Shown piece by piece: positions 8,995 through 14,094 of a stretch of 14,094 bases of DNA. The notes beneath the pieces were generated by a model, which was not told where the DNA came from, did not search any database, and worked only from the letters and a program-made list of their open reading frames with translations. Source of the stretch: Planctomycetaceae bacterium (GTDB lineage: Bacteria > Planctomycetota > Planctomycetia > Pirellulales > Pirellulaceae); the NCBI GenBank assembly GCA_007695205.1, contig REEF01000370.1, positions 1 through 14,094 on the forward strand. The letters run 5' to 3'. The number at the start of each line of letters is the position of its first letter. Position 1 is the stretch's first letter. Position numbers and translations under genes: made by a program.

Positions 8995-11028
8995 CTAACG
9001 AAGAAACTCGTCCAGCCACTGCTGCTTGGTGCGGTACCAGTGCAGTGAGTTGTTGGGTTTCAGGATCCAGTGGTTCTCGTCCGGATAATAGACGAAGCGG
9101 CTGCGGACGCCGCGATTCTGCAGGATATTGAACAGTTCCACGCCGTGATTCAAGGGCACACGATAGTCGAGTTGGCCGTGGATGACGAGCGTGGGCGTGT
9201 TGAAATTGGCCGCTCCGAAATGCGGGGACGACTTCTGGTAGTGTTCCACGTCCTCCCAGAACTCGCCAAACCGCCGTCGGCCGGCTCCGTAATCGGCACC
9301 GTATTGGGTGTACCAGTTGAAGACGGCCGCATGGGCCACCAGGGTCTGGAACGGGTGTTCTCGGCCCAGCAGGATCGAGGCAAGGTATCCGCCATAGCTG
9401 CCGCCGCCCGCCGCCATGCGATCCGGATCGATCCAGGGTTGAGCTGCAAACCATCGTGCGGCCTCGATCGTGTCCCGGTAGGGCAGTTCGGATTGGTAGG
9501 GGTTGATCGAGTCGGCGAATTCTTGGCCGAACCCGCTAGAGCCGTGAAAATTGTGCCAAGCCGTAACGTATCCCCAGCCGGCAAAGACTTGGGCGTTCCA
9601 GCGGAAATGCCATCCGTCCGGAATGCCGTTATGCGGGCCTCCGTGCAGGAGCAGGTACAGAGGATAGCGCCGGGCGGGGTCGAAACCGGGCGGGTAAACC
9701 ACCCACATCTGGATCGGGGCGTCGTCGGCGCCGGGATAGGTCACGCTTTCGTAACGACCGAAGGTGACGTCTGCCAGAAGCGAATCGTTGAACGTGGACA
9801 GTTGGGTCACTTCGCCCCCGACCGGATCGACGCGAACCAGCGTTGGCGGTTCGGTAAAGCTCTGCCGCAGCGCGATCAGCACGCCTCCATCAGCCGACAA
9901 TCGCGGATCGGTAAAGCTGTGCTCTTGGGTGATCGCCCGAGTCTGACCGGTGGGGACATCGATTCGGTAAATGCGATGATGGGCCGCATCGTCCACGGTG
10001 GCGTACAACCGGCTGCTGTCCGCATCCCACAGCGCCCCGCTGACCGTGCGGTCGAAGTCTTCTGTCAGGATTTGGCGGTCGCCCGACGGACGATGGTACA
10101 GCGCAAGCCGCGCCCGGTCGGCATAGAACCCGGGGATCTGACGTTGCGAATAGGCCAACCATTGGCCGTCGGGACTGTACGCGGGCGAGAAGTCCGGTGC
10201 CGGATTGTCCGAGGTCACGTTCCGCGCCTCGCCACCCTCGGCAGGCACCAGATAGATGTCCAAATTGGACTCGACGCCCGTCGGGTCGGAATCAGCCACC
10301 ACGGCGATCTCCTGGCCATCGGGCGAGATATCGAAATGGCTGACCCCCGGCTCGCTGATCGGCAAGTGAATCCCCGAACCCACGGTGATCGGTTGTACCG
10401 GACCTCCTTGGCGAGACACGCGGAACAGATGGGGACGCCGCTCCTGGTGCCAGCGATCCCAATACCGGATCGGCGCCGCATCCCAGACCTTGGCCGACAC
10501 TCGCGAGTCCTTTTCCGCCTTCAGCCGATCCGCCATCTCCTGCCAATCGTCGGTGTCTTGCCAGACGAGGCTGATGAACGCCAGTTGCTGCGAATCAGGA
10601 AACCATTGCGGCGCCAGCGCGCCGGTCGGCAACTCGGTCACGCGCCGAGCTTCCCCGCCTGCCAACGGGATCACATAGATCTGACGCTGCTGGTCGTCGT
10701 CTCGTTTGGAAACGAACGCGATATGACTCCCGTCGGGACTCCACGTCGGGCTGCTATCGCTGCCTGTGTGCGTTGTCAGTTGCCGTGCCTCGCCCCCGTC
10801 CGTCGGCATCAAGAACAGATTCGTCACGCTCGAGTCGTCGTCCATGTCGTACCGGGTGACCGCGACGACCGCCTGCCGTCCGTCGGGTGAAATCGCCGGA
10901 CTGGCCAAACGAGCCATACGCCACATGGTCTCCGCATCCAGGGGTTTGAGTTCGACCTCCTTGGCGGTGCTGAAGGGGTTCAGTAGCAGCAGGATGATGA
11001 TCAGTGTCGATCGAGTCATGTAGCGCAT
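8995..11028 (-). CDS. Exported S9-family peptidase (prolyl oligopeptidase / acylaminoacyl-peptidase type)
   Basis: This 677-residue serine peptidase probably trims peptides outside the cytoplasm. A signal peptide is visible: MRYMTRS, a hydrophobic IIILLLLNPF core, and likely cleavage after STA (20-22). Residues 30-410 are a beta-propeller with repeated PD40-like units, marked by SPDG at 47-50, 97-100, 235-238 and 285-288. Residues about 425-677 are the alpha/beta-hydrolase domain: HGGP (462-465, oxyanion region), nucleophile Ser544 in GGGSYGGY, Asp621 in HGQLDYRVP, and His653 in DENHW. The triad is complete. Length and architecture fit DPP-IV-like/acylaminoacyl peptidases; exact cleavage preference cannot be told. 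The ATG at 11028 is chosen because AAGGA lies about six bases upstream; an ATG three codons later is the alternative. It is divergent from the FAD oxidoreductase. Confidence 0.95.
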   Translation of the reverse strand: MRYMTRSTLIIILLLLNPFSTAKEVELKPLDAETMWRMARLASPAISPDGRQAVVAVTRYDMDDDSSVTNLFLMPTDGGEARQLTTHTGSDSSPTWSPDGSHIAFVSKRDDDQQRQIYVIPLAGGEARRVTELPTGALAPQWFPDSQQLAFISLVWQDTDDWQEMADRLKAEKDSRVSAKVWDAAPIRYWDRWHQERRPHLFRVSRQGGPVQPITVGSGIHLPISEPGVSHFDISPDGQEIAVVADSDPTGVESNLDIYLVPAEGGEARNVTSDNPAPDFSPAYSPDGQWLAYSQRQIPGFYADRARLALYHRPSGDRQILTEDFDRTVSGALWDADSSRLYATVDDAAHHRIYRIDVPTGQTRAITQEHSFTDPRLSADGGVLIALRQSFTEPPTLVRVDPVGGEVTQLSTFNDSLLADVTFGRYESVTYPGADDAPIQMWVVYPPGFDPARRYPLYLLLHGGPHNGIPDGWHFRWNAQVFAGWGYVTAWHNFHGSSGFGQEFADSINPYQSELPYRDTIEAARWFAAQPWIDPDRMAAGGGSYGGYLASILLGREHPFQTLVAHAAVFNWYTQYGADYGAGRRRFGEFWEDVEHYQKSSPHFGAANFNTPTLVIHGQLDYRVPLNHGVELFNILQNRGVRSRFVYYPDENHWILKPNNSLHWYRTKQQWLDEFLR

Positions 11029-11324
11029 GAGGTTTCCTTATCCATGCAGGTAGCGGACACGGTTTGAATGCTTTCGAGGATATCGGGCCGAGTCGTAGGC
11101 GTAAAGAGTCGAGACGGAAAACGGGACATGGTGGAAGTGGGCGTTGAACCGGTGGAGCGAGGCGTCTTCCAACTTAGGACTGGATCGCTTACGATGAACA
11201 GAATCAGGTAGATTTGTCCTCAAAAAGCTGCGGGTGCCTTGCCGAACACGTTCCGTGGACCAATATGCTGGCCGATGGTTCGTATCGCTGCATGGTACCA
11301 TCGATGACGAGGGGAGAGCGGGGG
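11029..11324. other. Divergent intergenic region of 296 bases
   Basis: This lies between the peptidase start (minus) and the oxidoreductase start (plus) and should hold both promoters. Apart from the two ribosome binding sites I could not pick out a convincing -35/-10 pair, operator or small gene. An in-frame TTG at 11214 and ATGs at 11265, 11292 and 11304 would extend the oxidoreductase but would bury its Tat signal. Confidence 0.5.
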
Positions 11325-12743
11325 ATGACCGGGAATCGAACGGGCGACCGACGACGGTTCTTCAAAGCGGGCGCTGCGGCAGCCGTAGGGTGGACCTTTG
11401 CCGTACCGCATGCCCACAGCGATGACAACTCGGCTGCCATGGTCCAGGACGGCACGTACATCGAGCCGTCTGGACGTGTGCCGATCGTAGCCCAAGCCGA
11501 CGTGGTGGTGTGTGGCGGAGGACCGGCGGGTGTGGCTGCCGCAGTGGCAGCCGCTCGAGCCGGTGCCAGAACGCGGTTGTTCGAAGCCCACGGCTGCTTG
11601 GGCGGCATCTGGACCAGCGGTTTGCTGAGCTACATCCTCGATTCGGGCAACAAACCGGGCATCATGCGCGAGATCCTCACGACACTGCGGGCTCGCGAAA
11701 AGAACGTCCGCCGTGCGCCGTCGATGGAAGACCCCGAAGCCGTGAAACTGGTGCTGGAGCAGATGTGTGCGGAAGCCGGCGTCGAACTGCAATTGCACAC
11801 ACAATGCGCGGCGGCCGTCCGCGATCAGGCCAATCGACTGGCGCTGGTCGTGACCGAGTCCAAATCGGGACGCGAAGCCGTCGCGGGCAAGGTGTTCATC
11901 GACTGTACCGGCGAAGGCGACGTCGCTCATCAGGCCGGCTGTGGATGGGACTACGGTCGTCCGGAGGCCGGCGATGCGCAGCCGATGAGTTTCGTGGTGC
12001 TGTTGACCGGTATCCACCTGGACGAGATCCGGCCGTACGTTTCGTCGATGCCCGGCGACACATGGGCCGGACCGAAAGATGCCCTGGCCAAGCTGATCGA
12101 GGAATCCAGCGGTTTCGGCCCTTCCTACTCGAAACCCTCGTTGTTCCCGATCCGCGAGACGTTGTTTTGTCTGATGGCGAACCACGAATACGAGTTTCGA
12201 GGATTCGACGCGCGGGACGTCACGCAGGCCACGTTGCAAGGTCGCGCCGAATTGCATCGCATGATCGACGGCCTGCGAGGTCTGGGCGGTCCATGGAAAG
12301 ACATTCGTATCTGCAGTTCGCCGGAACGCATCGGTGTTCGCGAGAGCCGCCGGATCCACGGCCACTATACGATCAGCAGCGACGATATCACGCGTGGCGC
12401 CCGGTTCGATGACGCCGTCTGCCGCTGTGCGTTTCCTGTCGACGTCCATTCGACCACGGCGGATCGGGGCAAGGGCATCGAGGCGGCTCCCGTCCGTGCG
12501 AAACCGTTCGACATCCCTTACCGTTCGCTGGTGGCCAAAGATGTGGATGGCCTGATGATGGCCGGCCGCTGCATTTCCGGTGACTTCTACGCACATTCGG
12601 CGTACCGAGTGACCGGCAACGCCGTGGGCATGGGCCAAGCGGCCGGGTTGGCCGCCGCTACCGCCGTGAAGGATGGCAAGCTGCCGCACGAGATCGATTG
12701 GTCCGAGTTGGCCAAAACGGCGCCGTGGAACGAAAGCGGCTGA
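11325..12743 (+). CDS. Tat-exported FAD-dependent oxidoreductase
   Basis: This 472-residue flavoprotein belongs to the FAD-dependent oxidoreductase family typified by PF12831; the substrate is unknown. With the ATG at 11325 the N-terminus has a twin-arginine signal, DRRRFFK (8-14), followed by a mild hydrophobic stretch (AGAAAAVGWTFAVP) and a cleavage-like AHS. It is therefore predicted to be folded with FAD in the cytoplasm and exported. The dinucleotide-binding fold begins at VVVCGGGPAGVAAAVAAARAG (60-80), with an acidic end of strand 2 at LFEAHG. An ATG-type segment FIDCTGEGDVAHQAG follows mid-protein, and the C-terminal FAD-contact region reads LMMAGRCISGDFYAHSAYRV near the end. A purine-rich GAGGGGAG lies about seven bases before 11325, which decides this start over the longer options. 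The serpin follows after 53 bases on the same strand. Confidence 0.9.
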   Translation: MTGNRTGDRRRFFKAGAAAAVGWTFAVPHAHSDDNSAAMVQDGTYIEPSGRVPIVAQADVVVCGGGPAGVAAAVAAARAGARTRLFEAHGCLGGIWTSGLLSYILDSGNKPGIMREILTTLRAREKNVRRAPSMEDPEAVKLVLEQMCAEAGVELQLHTQCAAAVRDQANRLALVVTESKSGREAVAGKVFIDCTGEGDVAHQAGCGWDYGRPEAGDAQPMSFVVLLTGIHLDEIRPYVSSMPGDTWAGPKDALAKLIEESSGFGPSYSKPSLFPIRETLFCLMANHEYEFRGFDARDVTQATLQGRAELHRMIDGLRGLGGPWKDIRICSSPERIGVRESRRIHGHYTISSDDITRGARFDDAVCRCAFPVDVHSTTADRGKGIEAAPVRAKPFDIPYRSLVAKDVDGLMMAGRCISGDFYAHSAYRVTGNAVGMGQAAGLAAATAVKDGKLPHEIDWSELAKTAPWNESG

Positions 12744-12777
12744 TCGGTGTGCGGCTGAATACGAGAGAAAACACCGA
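12744..12777 (+). promoter_or_regulatory. Intercistronic inverted repeat between oxidoreductase and serpin
   Basis: TCGGTGT at 12744-12750 and ACACCGA at 12771-12777 are a perfect 7-bp inverted repeat around a 20-base loop. It begins immediately after the oxidoreductase stop and ends three bases before the serpin ribosome binding site. It could stabilise or partly end the upstream message, or affect serpin translation. There is no T-run, so it is not a standard terminator. Confidence 0.35.
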
Positions 12778-12780
12778 ATC

Positions 12781-12789
12781 GAAGGAGGT
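12781..12789 (+). promoter_or_regulatory. Ribosome binding site fixing the serpin start
   Basis: GAAGGAGGT lies seven bases before the ATG at 12797. This near-consensus Shine-Dalgarno decides the serpin start over an in-frame TTG at 12698 that would overlap the oxidoreductase gene and hide the signal peptide. Confidence 0.85.
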
Positions 12790-12796
12790 TGATCCC

Positions 12797-14023
12797 ATGA
12801 AAGGCCGATATTTTTTTTCTGTGTTCTTGGTGCTGCTGGCTTGGCATGTCGAACGCCCGTGTGCGGCAGAAGATGCGGGTCCTGACATGCCGCCCCCCGA
12901 AGTGGTCGACAGCATGAACCACTTTGCCTTGGACCTTTACAGCCGCTTGGCTGGCCAGTCGCAGGAGAATTTGTTCCTGTCCCCGGCCAGCGTTTCGACG
13001 GCGTTGGCGATGACCTACGCCGGGGCGCGCGAGAACACCGCGACTCAGATGGCTGAAGTGCTTCATTTGCCGGAGGATAACGTCCACGAGGGCTTTGGCG
13101 CGATGGTCCGTTACCAGAACCAGTGGGGCGACCAACAGGATCTGGTACTGTCCATGGCCAACGCGCTGTGGGCGCAACAGGATTACAGCTTCTTGCCGGA
13201 GTTCACCGGGTTGCTGGATACCCACTACGGCGCCGGACTGCGACTGGTGGACTTCAGCCGGGACACCGAGACCGCTCGGCGAACCATCAACAGTTGGGTG
13301 GAAGAGCAGACGAAAGAGAAGATCCAGGATCTGATCCCTCGTGGCATTCTGAGCGGAAACACGCGGTTGGTGCTGACCAATGCGATCTATTTCTTCGGGA
13401 ATTGGCAGCAGCCATTCGACGCCGCCAAGACCGCCCCGCTGCCGTTTACCACGGCGGCTGGTCGCCAAGTCAAGACGCCGACCATGCATCAGGAAGCTCG
13501 ATTTCTGTACGCCGAGGACGCGACGGCTCAGTGTTTGGAGATGGGTTACGAAGGAGGTGATATGGCGATGACCATCCTGCTGCCTCGGCAGACCGACCGT
13601 CTGGCGGAACTGGAAGAACGGCTGGACGCATCCGCCCTGCAACAGTGGACCGACCGCTTGCGTCCTCAACGAGTCCGAGTGTTCTTGCCCAAGTTTTCCT
13701 CAACGGCTCAGTTTCAGCTCAAGACTGTGCTGTCCGCGATGGGCATGACCGATGCCTTTACCACCCCGCCCGCCGACTTTTCGGGCATGGACGGCACCCG
13801 GGAACTGTTCGTCCAGGAGGTCGTCCACAAGGCGTTTGTCGACGTCAGCGAGGAAGGCACCGAGGCGGCGGCGGCGACCGGCGTGGTGGTCGGTGTACGT
13901 TCCGCGCCCCGCCCCACGCCCGAGTTCCGCGCGGACCGGCCGTTCGTGTTCCTGATCCGTGATACGCGCAGCGGCGCGATCCTGTTTATCGGCCGCCTGA
14001 CCGAGCCTGCGCCCGCGCCGTGA
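12797..14023 (+). CDS. Exported serpin (serine protease inhibitor), predicted P1 Arg
   Basis: This 408-residue protein is of typical serpin length plus a signal peptide: MKGRYFF, a hydrophobic SVFLVLLAW core, and likely cleavage after PCAA (21-24). Serpin landmarks are present in order: NLFLSPASVSTALAMTYAGA (58-77), LVLTNAIYFFGNW (191-203), FLPKF (296-300), ADFSGM (326-331) and VVHKAFVDVSEEGTEAAAATG (342-362). The hinge EEGTEAAAA has the small residues needed for loop insertion, so it should be inhibitory rather than a passive serpin. Counting 17 from hinge Glu352 (P17) puts P1 at Arg368 and P1' at Ser369, predicting trypsin-like targets, with a cleaved loop flanked by VVVGV and APRP. The loop is about three residues longer than in alpha-1-antitrypsin. 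The start is fixed by a strong Shine-Dalgarno. A run of eight T lies in codons 5-8. The physiological target is unknown. Confidence 0.96.
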   Translation: MKGRYFFSVFLVLLAWHVERPCAAEDAGPDMPPPEVVDSMNHFALDLYSRLAGQSQENLFLSPASVSTALAMTYAGARENTATQMAEVLHLPEDNVHEGFGAMVRYQNQWGDQQDLVLSMANALWAQQDYSFLPEFTGLLDTHYGAGLRLVDFSRDTETARRTINSWVEEQTKEKIQDLIPRGILSGNTRLVLTNAIYFFGNWQQPFDAAKTAPLPFTTAAGRQVKTPTMHQEARFLYAEDATAQCLEMGYEGGDMAMTILLPRQTDRLAELEERLDASALQQWTDRLRPQRVRVFLPKFSSTAQFQLKTVLSAMGMTDAFTTPPADFSGMDGTRELFVQEVVHKAFVDVSEEGTEAAAATGVVVGVRSAPRPTPEFRADRPFVFLIRDTRSGAILFIGRLTEPAPAP

Positions 14024-14039
14024 CCGTGGGCATCACGCG

Positions 14040-14094
14040 CAACCGTAGCCGGATTCGCCAGAATTCGGATGACTCAACCGTAGCCGGATTCGCC
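14040..14094. repeat. Start of a 35-base-period repeat with hairpin, cut by the window end
   Basis: CAACCGTAGCCGGATTCGCC occurs at 14040-14059 and again at 14075-14094, exactly 35 bases apart, and the second copy runs off the window. Within the unit, CCGGATTC and GAATTCGG (14049-14056 and 14061-14068) pair around a GCCA loop: an 8-bp stem with a single G-T pair. It starts 16 bases after the serpin stop, so it may also serve as that gene's transcript end, though no T-run follows. The number of copies beyond the window is unknown. The form suggests an intergenic dispersed repeat. Confidence 0.75.

Noticed and set aside
9070..10890. Open frame of 606 codons on the plus strand opposite the S9 peptidase
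   Set aside because: It is an antisense shadow of a peptidase with an intact catalytic triad; its composition is Arg/Gly/Val-rich with no recognisable motif.
11214..11324. N-terminal extension of the oxidoreductase from a TTG at 11214
   Set aside because: It would place 37 residues before the twin-arginine signal; the ATG at 11325 has a purine-rich ribosome binding site and leaves the Tat motif at the usual position.
11220..12689. Open frame of 489 codons on the minus strand opposite the FAD oxidoreductase
   Set aside because: It is fully overlapped by a clear flavoprotein gene; its His/Arg/Gln-rich composition is typical of a shadow frame.
12698..12796. N-terminal extension of the serpin from a TTG at 12698
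   Set aside because: It would overlap the oxidoreductase gene and hide the signal peptide; a near-consensus Shine-Dalgarno precedes the ATG at 12797.
14040..14094. Possible CRISPR array
   Set aside because: With a 20-base repeat and 35-base period only about 15 bases would be left as spacer, too short for CRISPR; no cas genes are nearby.

Overview
The window looks like a chromosomal segment of a planctomycete, most likely a Pirellulales/Rhodopirellula-type bacterium. The support is indirect: G+C is visibly high with long G/C-ending antisense reading frames, genes are loosely packed with individual promoters, and there is a Hanks-type kinase, an enlarged RbsC-like permease, a Tat-exported FAD oxidoreductase, a bacterial serpin, and short dispersed palindromic repeats at both edges. 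No rRNA, tRNA, insertion sequence or CRISPR array was seen, so the taxonomic call is inference.

Layout. Bases 1-192 hold a small palindromic tandem repeat and no gene. Five genes then lie on the minus strand. In transcription order they are a 157-residue helical protein of unknown function (6095-5622), a sugar-binding lipoprotein (5600-4539), a two-domain sugar ABC ATPase (4542-3016, overlapping the previous gene by ATGA), an oversized RbsC-like permease (2982-1216), and a serine/threonine protein kinase (1083-193). The first four are tightly packed and look like one operon for a CUT2 (ribose/galactose/xylose-type) uptake system. A 328-base divergent region (6096-6423) with a candidate promoter and repeated CGGTGC palindromes separates this block from a plus-strand pair: a 193-residue unknown protein (6424-7005) and an SNF2-type helicase (7027-8841).

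A convergent gap follows, then a secreted S9 prolyl-oligopeptidase-family peptidase on the minus strand (11028-8995). A divergent gap separates it from a plus-strand pair: a Tat-signal FAD-dependent oxidoreductase (11325-12743) and an exported serpin (12797-14023). The serpin has an inhibitory-type hinge and a predicted Arg-Ser scissile bond. The window ends inside a 35-base-period repeat carrying a near-perfect hairpin.

How the genes fit together. The sugar ABC genes form a complete importer (binding protein, energiser, channel). The 193-residue protein and the helicase look like a conserved two-gene unit of unknown job. The peptidase, oxidoreductase and serpin are all predicted to be exported, but nothing in the sequence proves they share a pathway. 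The points most worth following up are the extra membrane-like segments in the permease, the P1-Arg serpin, the unknown partner of the SNF2 helicase, and the unknown first gene of the sugar operon. I did not find convincing evidence of a new defence or mobile system.
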